From Piscinibacter sp943370595 (GTDB taxonomy: Bacteria > Pseudomonadota > Gammaproteobacteria > Burkholderiales > Burkholderiaceae_C), in assembly GCA_943370595.1 (NCBI GenBank), contig CALRRO020000018.1:40555-104554 (forward strand): a stretch of DNA of 64,000 nt, given 5' to 3'. Below, piece by piece: positions 1 through 8,083 of this stretch; positions within the stretch are counted from its first letter, which is position 1; each line of letters begins with the position of its first letter. The notes beneath the pieces are model-generated. The model saw nothing but the letters and a program-made list of their open reading frames with translations, searched no databases and had not been told where the DNA came from. Both the position numbers and the translations under genes were made by a program.

Positions 1-516
1 GCCGCTGGCGCCGTCGCCGACCACGGTCAGCTGCAGCACGGCGCTCATCGGCTTGCCGCCGCCGGCGCGCGTCAGGGCAACTTCATACGACAGCGCGTTG
101 CCCTTGCGCAGCAACCGGCCGGCGCGCACCTCGACGGCGCCACCGCGCGGATCGGGCGGCAGCGCGTCGGCGGCGAACTCCAGGTCGAGCTGCACCTTCT
201 CGCTGCTGGCGCGCGCCGCGGCCAGCTCGTCGTTCAGGCGCTTGGTGTCATTCAGCGCAGCGTCGAGCTTCTTCGTCGCGGCGGCCAGGTCGGCGGCCAG
301 TTTCTGGCGCTCGGCGTCGGCCTGCTCGTAGGCGGTGCGCAACTCGGTCGACGCACTCGCGCTCAACCGCGGCGGCAGGTGCTTCTCCTGCACGTAGACC
401 ACGCCGGCCGCCCCCGCCGCCGCGCCCAGGATCAGCAGCACCAGCCAGGGCGGAAGCGCGAAGCGCGATTTCGGTCGTCCGTACGAGAGCACGACGGGTT
501 TGTTCTGTCCCCACAT
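1..516 (-). CDS. DUF6776-like coiled-coil membrane protein (partial, C-terminus off the edge)
   Basis: The frame reads from an ATG at 516 down to base 1 without a stop, so 172 residues are visible and the C-terminus lies outside the window. It starts MWGQNKPVVLSYG, has a short basic stretch, one hydrophobic segment at about residues 21-41 (PPWLVLLILGAAAGAAGVV), then a heptad-rich helix with many Ala, Lys and Glu at about 55-105, followed by a beta-rich domain. This resembles the DUF6776 inner-membrane proteins of Burkholderiales, whose function is unknown. Family assignment is from recall of the N-terminal pattern; the membrane anchor and coiled coil are seen directly. Confidence 0.7.
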   Translation of the reverse strand, partial: MWGQNKPVVLSYGRPKSRFALPPWLVLLILGAAAGAAGVVYVQEKHLPPRLSASASTELRTAYEQADAERQKLAADLAAATKKLDAALNDTKRLNDELAAARASSEKVQLDLEFAADALPPDPRGGAVEVRAGRLLRKGNALSYEVALTRAGGGKPMSAVLQLTVVGDGASG

Positions 517-616
517 CGGTGTGTTCTTCGCTTCGTGTCAGCAACAACCGCGCAGGGTAACCCGCTTCGGCCCGGCCCATGAAACACGATGTGGCCGGCT
601 CGGATACCCTTGACGG

Positions 617-1966
617 ATGACCTCGACGCCGGCCGACGCCCCGCCCGCCCCCGTGCGCTTCGGCGAGGCCTTGCGCTTCTGGCTGAAGCTCGGCTTCATC
701 AGCTTCGGCGGGCCGGCCGGTCAGATCGCGATCATGCACGCCGAGCTGGTCGAGCGGCGCCGCTGGATCAGCGAGCGGCGGTTCCTGCATGCGCTGAACT
801 ACTGCATGCTGCTGCCCGGCCCCGAGGCCCAGCAACTGGCCACCTACATCGGCTGGCTGATGCACCGCAGCGTCGGCGGTATCGTCGCCGGCGCGCTGTT
901 CGTGCTGCCGTCGCTGTTCATCCTGATCGCGCTGAGCTGGGTCTACCTGCGCTTCGGCCAGGTGCCGGTGGTGGCGGGCCTGTTCGCCGGCCTCAAGCCG
1001 GCCGTGACGGCGTTGGTGCTGCACGCGGCCTGGCGCATCGGCAGCCGCGCGCTGAAGAACCGCTGGATGTGGGGCATTGCCGCGCTGGCCTTCGTGGCCA
1101 TCTTCGCCTTCGACGTGCCCTTCCCGGCCATCGTGCTCGCCGCGGCGGCGATCGGCTGGCTCGGTTCGCGGCACGCGCCCGAGGTCTTTGCGCTGGGCGG
1201 CGGCCACGCCGAGGCGAAGGCGAGCTACGGCCCGGCGCTGATCGACGATCACACGCCGACGCCATCGCACGCACGCTTTGCCACCCACCGCCTGGTGCGC
1301 GTTCTGGTCATCGGCCTCGGGCTGTGGGCGCTGGTGATGGGCACACTGGTCGCCACGCAGGGCTGGCAGGCCACGCTGGCGCAGATGGGCTGGTTCTTCA
1401 CCAAGGCCGCGCTGCTGACCTTCGGCGGTGCCTACGCGGTGTTGCCCTATGTCTTCCAGGGCGCGGTGGAGACGCACCAGTGGCTCAGCGCGGCGCAGAT
1501 GATCGACGGCCTGGCGCTGGGCGAGACCACGCCGGGCCCGCTGATCATGGTGGTGGCCTTCGTCGGTTTCGTCGGCGGCTGGGGCCAGCAGGTGCTGGGG
1601 CCGGACGCGCTGTTCTCCGGCGCCGCGCTGGCTGCGACGGTGGTGACCTTCTTCACCTTCCTGCCCTCGTTCGTCTTCATCCTCGCCGGCGGGCCGCTGG
1701 TGGAAGCCACCCACGGCAAGCTGGGCTTCACCGCGCCGCTGTCGGCCATCACTGCGGCGGTGGTCGGCGTGATCCTCAACCTGGCGCTGTTCTTCGCCTA
1801 CCACGTGTTGTGGCCGCAGGGCTTTGCCGGGCGCTTCGACATCTTCTCGGCGCTGCTGATGGTCGGCGCCACGGTCGCACTGTTCCGCTTCAAGCTCGGC
1901 GTCATGCCGCTGCTGGGAGCCTGTGCGCTGATCGGCCTGGGCGCGACACTCGCCGGGGTGCGCTGA
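617..1966 (+). CDS. chrA: Chromate transporter, ChrA family (long, two-domain)
   Basis: A 449-residue polytopic membrane protein with two homologous CHR domains. The first begins near residue 14 with LGFISFGGPAGQIA, and the second near residue 257 with AALLTFGGAYAVLPYV; the duplicated FGG...P signature and the length are those of long-chain ChrA antiporters. The conserved LLPGPEAQQLATY block in the first half and LGETTPGPLIMV in the second are also present. The known role is chromate efflux driven by the membrane potential, in competition with sulfate. No chrB or other chromium gene is next to it, so the substrate is by homology only. The ATG at 617 keeps the whole first CHR domain. Confidence 0.93.
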   Translation: MTSTPADAPPAPVRFGEALRFWLKLGFISFGGPAGQIAIMHAELVERRRWISERRFLHALNYCMLLPGPEAQQLATYIGWLMHRSVGGIVAGALFVLPSLFILIALSWVYLRFGQVPVVAGLFAGLKPAVTALVLHAAWRIGSRALKNRWMWGIAALAFVAIFAFDVPFPAIVLAAAAIGWLGSRHAPEVFALGGGHAEAKASYGPALIDDHTPTPSHARFATHRLVRVLVIGLGLWALVMGTLVATQGWQATLAQMGWFFTKAALLTFGGAYAVLPYVFQGAVETHQWLSAAQMIDGLALGETTPGPLIMVVAFVGFVGGWGQQVLGPDALFSGAALAATVVTFFTFLPSFVFILAGGPLVEATHGKLGFTAPLSAITAAVVGVILNLALFFAYHVLWPQGFAGRFDIFSALLMVGATVALFRFKLGVMPLLGACALIGLGATLAGVR

Positions 1967-1978
1967 CGAACGAGGTGG

Positions 1979-2710
1979 CTACTTCTCGCCGCGCGGGCTG
2001 AAGGTGCGCGGGAAGACCACCGGCGCGCTGCGGTCGCGCAGCCGGAAACCCAGCGCGGCGCGGCCCGTCCCCGAGGTCACCGTGCCCTCGGCCTCGAGCA
2101 GGTCGGCGGCCAGCATGCGGGTGCGGAAGCCGCTCTTGTCCACCGGCCGGCCGAGCACGATCTCGTAGATGCGCTGCAGCTGCGGCAGCGTGAACGGCTC
2201 GGCCAGCAGGAAGGCCGGCAGCGAGGTGTACTCGACCTTGCTGCGCAGCCGCTCCAGCGCCGCCTGCACGATCTCGCCATGGTCGAAGGCGAGCACCGGC
2301 AGGCGGCCGTCGGCGTCGAACCAGCGCACGTCGACCGCGTTGCCGCCACGCTCGAGCACCACGCCCTCGGCCGGCATCAGCGCCAGGTACACGTGCGTGG
2401 CCGACCAGCCGCGCGGGTCGCGCGCCGCGCCGCCCCAGCTGCCGAGCTGCTCCAGGTAGGGGCTCTGGACGCCGGTCTTGTCGTGAAGCGTGCGCCGCGC
2501 GCAGGCCGCCAGGTCGGCGTCGCGTGCCACGTCGACGAAACCGCCTGGCAGCGCCCAGCGGCCGGGGAAGGGCTCGCCACGGCTGTCCGGGCGCTGCACC
2601 AGCAGCAGCTTCAGCGCGTCGTCGAGCACCGTGAAGATGGCCAGGTCGACCGTGGTGAACGGACGCGGGGCCCCCGCATCCGGGGTGGCGTGTGGTGTCT
2701 TTGCGCTCAT
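1979..2710 (-). CDS. nrtR: NrtR-type transcriptional regulator (degenerate Nudix plus winged helix)
   Basis: A 243-residue protein with an N-terminal Nudix fold (about 20-160) and a C-terminal winged-helix region containing LPAFLLAEPFTLPQLQRIYE and a following VDKSGFRTRML, typical of NrtR regulators of NAD synthesis. The Nudix box reads GGFVDVARDADLAACARR, then TLHDKTG, so the paired catalytic glutamates of REUXEE are missing. This suggests the domain senses ADP-ribose-like ligands rather than hydrolysing them. It is divergent from an NAD-salvage operon starting at 2792, with two palindromes between, which fits its expected targets. The start at 2710 precedes the first conserved strand; longer in-frame extension runs across the opposite gene and is not credible. 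Confidence 0.85.
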   Translation of the reverse strand: MSAKTPHATPDAGAPRPFTTVDLAIFTVLDDALKLLLVQRPDSRGEPFPGRWALPGGFVDVARDADLAACARRTLHDKTGVQSPYLEQLGSWGGAARDPRGWSATHVYLALMPAEGVVLERGGNAVDVRWFDADGRLPVLAFDHGEIVQAALERLRSKVEYTSLPAFLLAEPFTLPQLQRIYEIVLGRPVDKSGFRTRMLAADLLEAEGTVTSGTGRAALGFRLRDRSAPVVFPRTFSPRGEK

Positions 2711-2733
2711 GGGCTTGCAGTCTGCCCGGTTTG

Positions 2734-2771
2734 GTTGTACTGTGCAACCCACAAGAGTTGTTCTGTACAAC
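2734..2771. promoter_or_regulatory. Two tandem palindromes, candidate NrtR operators
   Basis: GTTGTACTGTGCAAC (2734-2748) and GTTGTTCTGTACAAC (2757-2771) are near-identical 15-mers with inverted ends GTTG(T)...(A)CAAC and a shared central CTGT. Their starts are 23 bp apart. They sit between the divergent regulator gene (start 2710) and the SPFH gene (start 2792), the second ending 20 bp before that start codon. Function as repressor sites is inferred from position and symmetry. Confidence 0.6.
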
Positions 2772-2791
2772 TCACGAGAAAGGAACACCCC

Positions 2792-3829
2792 ATGTTCGGC
2801 ATCCGTTTCGTCAAGAGCCAGCCCACGGTGCACCTGCTGCAGTTCAAGGGCGGCAAGGTCATCCGCGAGGGCGCCGGCCAGTCCTTCTTCTACTACGCGC
2901 CGGCCAGCACGCTGGTGGCCGTGCCGGTGGCCAGCCAGGACCGCGCCTTCATGCTCGAGCTGACCACCGCCGATTTCCAGAGCGTAACCGTGCAGGGCCA
3001 GGTGACCTACCGCATCGCCGAACCGCGGCGCACCGCGGCGCTGATGGACTTCTCGCTGGCGCCGAAAGGCGACGGCTACATCAGCGACGACCCGATGCGC
3101 CTGGGCGACCGGGTGGCGATGCAGGTCGAGGTGATCGTGCAGCGCTCGGTGCAGGCGCTCGAACTGAAGCAGGCGCTGCGCGCCTCGGCGACGATCACCC
3201 GCGCCGCGCAGCAGGAGCTGGCGGCACAGGCCGAGATCCAGTCGCTCGGCCTCGAGATCCTCGGCGTGGCCATCGTCGCGGTGAAGCCCACGCCCGACAT
3301 CGCCCGCGCGCTGGAGGCGCATGCCCGCGAGGCCAACTTGAAGGCGGCCGACGAGGCGGTCTACACGCGCCGCATGTCGGCGGTGGAGAACGAGCGTGCG
3401 ATCCGCCAGAACGAGCTCGACACCGAGATCGCCGTCGAGCAGAAGAAGCGGCAGATCCGCGAGACGCAGATGGACGCCAAGGCCGCGGTGCTCAAGCGCG
3501 AGAACGCCCTGCGCGACGAGCAGATGGCCGCCGACATCACGCTGGAGGCACAGCGCCGCGACCTGGTCGACGGCCAGGCCCGCAACGCCCGCGCGCTGGC
3601 CGATGCCGAAGCGCACCGCGTCGCCGCCGTGGTGCAGGCGCTGGAGAAGGCCGACCCGCGGCTCGTGCAGGCGCTCGCTGCGTCGTCGATGCAGCCGGGC
3701 CAGCTGATCGCGCAGGCCTTCGGCGGCATCGCCGAGCGTGCACAGCACATCGGCCAGCTGAACGTCTCGCCGGAACTGCTGCAGTCGCTGATGGCGGCGC
3801 CCGCGGCGAACAGAGGAGCGGCATCATGA
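2792..3829 (+). CDS. SPFH/Band 7 domain protein
   Basis: A 345-residue protein. Residues about 5-190 form an SPFH (stomatin/prohibitin/flotillin) domain with FQSVTVQGQVTYRI and the later SLGLEILGVAIVAVKP. Residues about 190-285 form a long charged Glu/Lys/Arg/Ala-rich helix typical of flotillin-like oligomer formers, and the tail is Gly/Ala/Gln rich. There is no clear membrane helix, so any membrane contact would be peripheral. The RBS AGAAAGGAA lies before the ATG. The gene is first in an NAD-salvage operon and overlaps the next gene by ATGA. A function in NAD metabolism is suggested only by the operon; the family scaffolds membrane or protein complexes. Confidence 0.85.
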   Translation: MFGIRFVKSQPTVHLLQFKGGKVIREGAGQSFFYYAPASTLVAVPVASQDRAFMLELTTADFQSVTVQGQVTYRIAEPRRTAALMDFSLAPKGDGYISDDPMRLGDRVAMQVEVIVQRSVQALELKQALRASATITRAAQQELAAQAEIQSLGLEILGVAIVAVKPTPDIARALEAHAREANLKAADEAVYTRRMSAVENERAIRQNELDTEIAVEQKKRQIRETQMDAKAAVLKRENALRDEQMAADITLEAQRRDLVDGQARNARALADAEAHRVAAVVQALEKADPRLVQALAASSMQPGQLIAQAFGGIAERAQHIGQLNVSPELLQSLMAAPAANRGAAS

Positions 3830-4770
3830 CCAGCAAGATGGCCAGCGCGGGCGAGCGCAAGGTCGTGCTGGTGACGCGGCGCACCCGGCTGGAGGAGCTG
3901 GTGACCCGGCACCACACGCTCGCGCAGGCGAAGTTCTACCTCGAGCACCTGGGGGCAGACTTCGCCGACTACGTGCGCGAGAACGCCGCCTACGCGAAGA
4001 GCCTGGACACCGTGGTCACCACGCTGCAGGGCTGGGGCCGTTGGCAGATGGTCGACCGCAGCTTCCTGACCAACTTCGTATTCGGCGCCGACGACATCGT
4101 CGTGGCACTCGGGCAGGACGGCCTGGTCGCCAACACGATGAAGTACCTCGACGGCCAGCCGCTGATCGGCCTGAACCCCGAGCCCCAGCGCTGGGACGGT
4201 GTGCTGCTGCCCTTCGCGCCCGCCGACCTGGCGGCGCTGCTGCCCGAAGTGGCCGCCGATCGGCGCGGCGCGAAGGCGGTGACGATGGCCCAGGCCACGC
4301 TGTCCGACGGCCAGGTGCTGCGTGCCGTCAACGACCTGTTCATTGGCCCGCGCAGCCACACCTCGGCGCTGTACGAACTGCAGCTCGGGGAGCGCCGCGA
4401 GCTGCAGTCGTCCAGCGGCCTGATCGTCTCGACCGGGCTGGGCTCCACCGCCTGGCTGAAGAGCGTGGTCACCGGCTCGTTCGGCATCACCCGATCGCTG
4501 GGCCGCGGCACCCTGCCCGACTACCAGCCCGAGCCTTGGGACACGCCGCGGCTGACCTTCGCCGTGCGCGAGCCCTTCCCGTCACGCTCGTCCACCGCCG
4601 AGATCGTGTTCGGCCATGCCACGCGGGAGGAACCGCTCGTGCTCCGGTCCAGAATGCCGGACCACGGCGTGATCTTCTCCGACGGCATGGAGTCGGACTA
4701 CCTGCGCTTCAGCGCCGGCCTGCAGGCGATCATCTCGGTCGCTGACCGTCATGGCCGGCTCGTCGTGTGA
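3826..4770 (+). CDS. NAD(+) kinase-like protein
   Basis: A 314-residue protein of the NAD kinase/diacylglycerol kinase fold. The nucleotide-binding GGDG motif appears as GQDG at residues 96-99 (VVALGQDGLVANT). Further on, VNDLFIGPRSHTSALYEL followed by SGLIVSTGLGSTAW corresponds to the NE...DGxxxSTPTGSTAY region that binds NAD in NAD kinases. It is longer at the N-terminus than typical NadK and the first Gly of GGDG is followed by Gln, so activity is uncertain. It overlaps the SPFH gene by ATGA and has GAGGAG upstream. Located between that gene and nicotinamidase, it likely acts on NAD or a related nucleotide. Confidence 0.75.
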   Translation: MTSKMASAGERKVVLVTRRTRLEELVTRHHTLAQAKFYLEHLGADFADYVRENAAYAKSLDTVVTTLQGWGRWQMVDRSFLTNFVFGADDIVVALGQDGLVANTMKYLDGQPLIGLNPEPQRWDGVLLPFAPADLAALLPEVAADRRGAKAVTMAQATLSDGQVLRAVNDLFIGPRSHTSALYELQLGERRELQSSSGLIVSTGLGSTAWLKSVVTGSFGITRSLGRGTLPDYQPEPWDTPRLTFAVREPFPSRSSTAEIVFGHATREEPLVLRSRMPDHGVIFSDGMESDYLRFSAGLQAIISVADRHGRLVV

Positions 4771-4788
4771 CCTTCGAAGAGAACGCTC

Positions 4789-5613
4789 ATGAGCACCACC
4801 CACCTGCTGCTGATCGACCCGCAGAACGACTTCTGCGACCACCCGGCCCCGCTCACGCCTGCGCTGCCGGTGCCGGGCGCGGATGCGGACATGCGGCGGC
4901 TCGCCGCCTTCCTGTCCACGGCCGGCGACACGATCGATGCCCTCACCGTCACGCTGGACTCGCACCACCGCCTGGACGTCGCCCACCCGACCTTCTGGCA
5001 GCGCGGCGACGGCGGCGCGGTCAGCCCGTTCACGACCATCGCCGCGGCGCAGCTGCGCGCCGGCGAGTTCGTGCCGCGCGATGCGTCGGCGCGCGGGCGT
5101 GTGCAGGCCTACCTCGACGCGCTGGAGGCCGGCGGCCGCTACACGCTGATGGTCTGGCCGGTGCACTGCGAGATCGGCACCTGGGGCCACAACCTGCATG
5201 CCGCCGTGCAGGCCGCCTGCGCCGCCTGGGAAGAACGGCGCTCGCGCAGCGTCGACTACGTCTTCAAGGGCAGCAACCCCTGGACCGAGCACTACAGCGC
5301 GGTGCAGGCCGAGGTGCCGATGGCCGACGACGAAGGCACGCAACTCAACCGCGCGCTGCTGACGCGGCTCGCTGCGGCCGACCGCATCATCGTCGCCGGC
5401 GAGGCCGGCAGCCACTGCGTGAAGGCCACGGTCGAGCACCTGGTCGAACACGGTCTCGGCGGCCGTGCCGACCAGCTGGTGCTGCTGACCGACGCGATGA
5501 GCCCGGTCAGCGGCTTCGAGGCCCAGCAGGCCGCCTTCGTCGCCGCGATGCAGCGGCTCGGCGCGCGCCTGGCGACGACGTCCGAACTGCTCGCCGAACG
5601 CACGACCGCCTGA
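4789..5613 (+). CDS. pncA: Nicotinamidase, isochorismatase family
   Basis: A 274-residue cysteine hydrolase. The catalytic triad of nicotinamidases is visible as Asp10 (LLLIDPQNDF), Lys160 (YVFKGSNP) and Cys210 (AGEAGSHCVKATV). The metal-ligand region is DSHH at 57-60, and WPVHCEIGTWGH (123-134) matches the WPxHCxxGTxG block of the family. It converts nicotinamide to nicotinate, which the next gene product uses. It is about 60 residues longer than many PncA proteins, mainly between the metal site and the Lys. The gene lies 18 bp after the NAD-kinase-like gene and 8 bp before pncB, so co-transcription is likely. Confidence 0.9.
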   Translation: MSTTHLLLIDPQNDFCDHPAPLTPALPVPGADADMRRLAAFLSTAGDTIDALTVTLDSHHRLDVAHPTFWQRGDGGAVSPFTTIAAAQLRAGEFVPRDASARGRVQAYLDALEAGGRYTLMVWPVHCEIGTWGHNLHAAVQAACAAWEERRSRSVDYVFKGSNPWTEHYSAVQAEVPMADDEGTQLNRALLTRLAAADRIIVAGEAGSHCVKATVEHLVEHGLGGRADQLVLLTDAMSPVSGFEAQQAAFVAAMQRLGARLATTSELLAERTTA

Positions 5614-5621
5614 GCACCACC

Positions 5622-6812
5622 ATGGCCACCGCCCCGATCACCAGCCTGCTGGACACCGATCTCTACAAGTTCACGATGTGGCAGACGATGCTGCATCGGC
5701 ACCCGCAGACGCAGGCCGAGTACCACTTCGTCTGCCGCAACACGCCGCAGTTCCCGCTCGCCGAACTGCTGCCCGAGGTGAACGAGGCGCTGGACGCGCT
5801 GTGCGGCCTGAGCTTCCAGCCGGACGAGCTGGCCTTCGTGCGCAGCCTTCGCTACATCAAGCCGGACTTCGTCGACTTCCTGCGCATCTTCCGGCTGCAG
5901 CGCGACTTCATCCGCGCCTGGACTGATGGCAACGCGCTGCACATCGTGGCCGAAGGGCCGCAGGTGCACGTGATGTTCTTCGAGATCCACGTGCTGGCGA
6001 TCGTGCACGAGCTCTACAGCCGGCGGCTGGCTACGTCAGACACGCTGGACGAAGGCCGCCGCCGCCTGGACGCGAAGATCGAGCGGCTGCGCGGCTTCAC
6101 CGCCGAGCCGCCGCTGCGTCACTCCTTCGACCTGTTCGATTTCGGCGTGCGCCGGCGCTTCTCCGGCGCCTGGCAGCGCGAGGTGGTGACGGCCTTCAAG
6201 ACCTCGCTGCCGGAGCACTTCAAGGGCACCTCCAACGTGCTGCTGGCGCGCGACCTCGGCCTGGTGCCCATCGGCACGATGGCGCACGAGTACCTGCAGA
6301 GCTACCAGGCGCTGGGCTACCGGCTGCGCGACCACCAGAAGGCCGCCTTCGAGGACTGGGTGCAGGAGTACCGCGGCGACCTGGGCACCGCGCTGACCGA
6401 CGTGATCGGCATGGACGCCTTCCTGGCCGACTTCGACCTGTACTTCGCCAAGCTGTTCGACGGCCTGCGCCACGACTCCGGCGACCCGATCGCCTGGGGC
6501 GAGAAGGCGCTGGCGCACTACGCTCGCTTGAAGCTCGATGCGCACACCAAGCGCCTGGTGTTCTCCGACGGGCTGGACATCGAGCGTGCCATCGCGCTGT
6601 ACCGCTACTTCGGCGACCGTGCGCAGGTCGGTTTCGGCATCGGCACGCACCTGACCAACGACCTCGGCCTGCCCACGCTGAACATCGTGATGAAGCTGGT
6701 GCGCTGCAACGGCCAGCCGGTGGCCAAGCTGTCGGACAGCCCGGGCAAGACGCTGTGCGAGGACGAGACCTTCCTTGCCTACCTGCGGCAGGTGTTCGCA
6801 GTGAACACCTAG
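5622..6812 (+). CDS. pncB: Nicotinate phosphoribosyltransferase
   Basis: A 396-residue protein of normal length for PncB, which condenses nicotinate with PRPP (ATP-assisted) to nicotinate mononucleotide. It begins SLLDTDLYKFTMWQ as in bacterial PncB. The phosphorylated histidine is expected at His222 in IGTMAHEYLQSYQ, and the ribosyl/phosphate-binding segments LRHDSGDP and FSDGLDIERA, GFGIGTHLTND and VAKLSDSPGKT are all present. It ends the NAD-salvage operon. Its TAG stop overlaps the stop of the convergent peptidase gene in a CTAG. Confidence 0.95.
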   Translation: MATAPITSLLDTDLYKFTMWQTMLHRHPQTQAEYHFVCRNTPQFPLAELLPEVNEALDALCGLSFQPDELAFVRSLRYIKPDFVDFLRIFRLQRDFIRAWTDGNALHIVAEGPQVHVMFFEIHVLAIVHELYSRRLATSDTLDEGRRRLDAKIERLRGFTAEPPLRHSFDLFDFGVRRRFSGAWQREVVTAFKTSLPEHFKGTSNVLLARDLGLVPIGTMAHEYLQSYQALGYRLRDHQKAAFEDWVQEYRGDLGTALTDVIGMDAFLADFDLYFAKLFDGLRHDSGDPIAWGEKALAHYARLKLDAHTKRLVFSDGLDIERAIALYRYFGDRAQVGFGIGTHLTNDLGLPTLNIVMKLVRCNGQPVAKLSDSPGKTLCEDETFLAYLRQVFAVNT

Positions 6813-8083
6813 GCCAGCCGCTCGCGCACCCGCTCCGCCGCCAGGCGCGGCAGCCGGCCGGTGACGGCCACCGCCGGCGGCGTGGCGCGCATCGCCTCGA
6901 AGGCCTGCATCACGCGGGCGGCCGAGACACGGCGCAGCCGCGCCAGCGACTGCGCGCGCGGCCGCACCCGGCCGAGGAACATCAGGTCCAGCGCCGCTTC
7001 CTCGACGCGCCGGTAGGGCTGCTCGCTCGATCGCAGCGAGCGGACCGCGAGCTGGTTGCGCGCGCGCTCCAGGTGCACCGGCTCGACGCCGGCCGCCATC
7101 TCGCGCAGCAGCGCACCGACTTCGCTGCAGAACTCGTCGAGCTGTTCCGGCGAGGTCGAGGCCTCGATGACGAACTGGCCCCAGCGGCCCAGCACGTCGG
7201 CCGAACAATGCGTGTGGTACGCGAGGCCCTTGCGCTCGCGGATGCGGTCGAGCAGCGGCGAACTCATGCCTTCGCCGAGCACCGCCGCCGCCACCGCGCC
7301 GACCGGGTCGTCGTCGGTCAGCGAGGCGATCGGCCAGCCGATCACCACGTGGGTCTGGCTGCTGCCGACCAGCCGCTTGGTGGCAATGCCGCCCACCCAG
7401 GCCGGCTGGCTCAATGGGTTCTCCTGACCACGAGGCAGGTCGCCGAACGCCGCCTGGGCAGCCGCCAGCACCGCGCCAGCATCCACTGCACCCGCCACGC
7501 CGATCACCACGTTGGCGCCGCTGTACTGGCGCTGCACGTAGGCCAGCAGGTCGTCGCGCGTGAAGCGCTCGATGTTGGCGCGGCGGCCGATCACCGGCAG
7601 CGCCGCCGGGTGCGCGCCGAAGCTCTGCTGGTCGAACAGCTGGAAAGCGATGGTCAGCGGGTCGTCCTCGTCGTCGGCGATCTCGTGCAGGATCACGCGG
7701 CGCTCGCGCTCCAGTTCGTCGGCCGGGAAGGTGCTCTCGCGAACGATGTCGCCGAGCATGCGCACGAAGCGCGGTGCGTCGTCGGCCAGGCCGCGCATGT
7801 GGAAGGCGGTGTGGTCCTTGTCGGTGTGCGCGTTGACCTCGGCGCCCAGGCGTTCGGCATCGAGGTTGATGCGCTGGCAGTCGCGTGTGCGCGTGCCCTT
7901 GAAGGCCATGTGCTCGACGACATGGCTGATGCCGTTGAGCTTGGCGCCCTCGTGCGCGCTGCCGGTGCGCACGAACACGCTGACGCTGGCGCTGGCCACG
8001 CCGGGCAGGTCGATCAGCAGCACGCGCACGCCGTTGGCCAGCGTGGCGAGCGAGGTGCCCGCTTCTTCCGTCGGCTTCAGCAT
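6809..8083 (-). CDS. M16 family zinc peptidase (pitrilysin/processing-peptidase type)
   Basis: A 424-residue single-unit M16 peptidase. The inverted zinc motif HxxEH is HVVEH at residues 54-58, followed about 75 residues on by the acidic LERERRVILHEIADDEDDP where the third ligand Glu lies. The C-terminal half (about 220-420) is the inactive M16 partner fold, with EGMSSPLLDRIRERKGLAYH typical of PqqL/MPP-like proteins. No signal peptide is seen, so it is probably cytoplasmic. Its ATG overlaps the stop of the upstream gamma-glutamyltransferase gene by one base (TGATG), implying coupled translation. Confidence 0.92.
   Translation of the reverse strand: MLKPTEEAGTSLATLANGVRVLLIDLPGVASASVSVFVRTGSAHEGAKLNGISHVVEHMAFKGTRTRDCQRINLDAERLGAEVNAHTDKDHTAFHMRGLADDAPRFVRMLGDIVRESTFPADELERERRVILHEIADDEDDPLTIAFQLFDQQSFGAHPAALPVIGRRANIERFTRDDLLAYVQRQYSGANVVIGVAGAVDAGAVLAAAQAAFGDLPRGQENPLSQPAWVGGIATKRLVGSSQTHVVIGWPIASLTDDDPVGAVAAAVLGEGMSSPLLDRIRERKGLAYHTHCSADVLGRWGQFVIEASTSPEQLDEFCSEVGALLREMAAGVEPVHLERARNQLAVRSLRSSEQPYRRVEEAALDLMFLGRVRPRAQSLARLRRVSAARVMQAFEAMRATPPAVAVTGRLPRLAAERVRERLA

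Noticed and set aside
1979..3748. A long minus-strand frame that extends the regulator far upstream
   Set aside because: The extension crosses the SPFH gene. The conserved domain begins right after the ATG at 2710.
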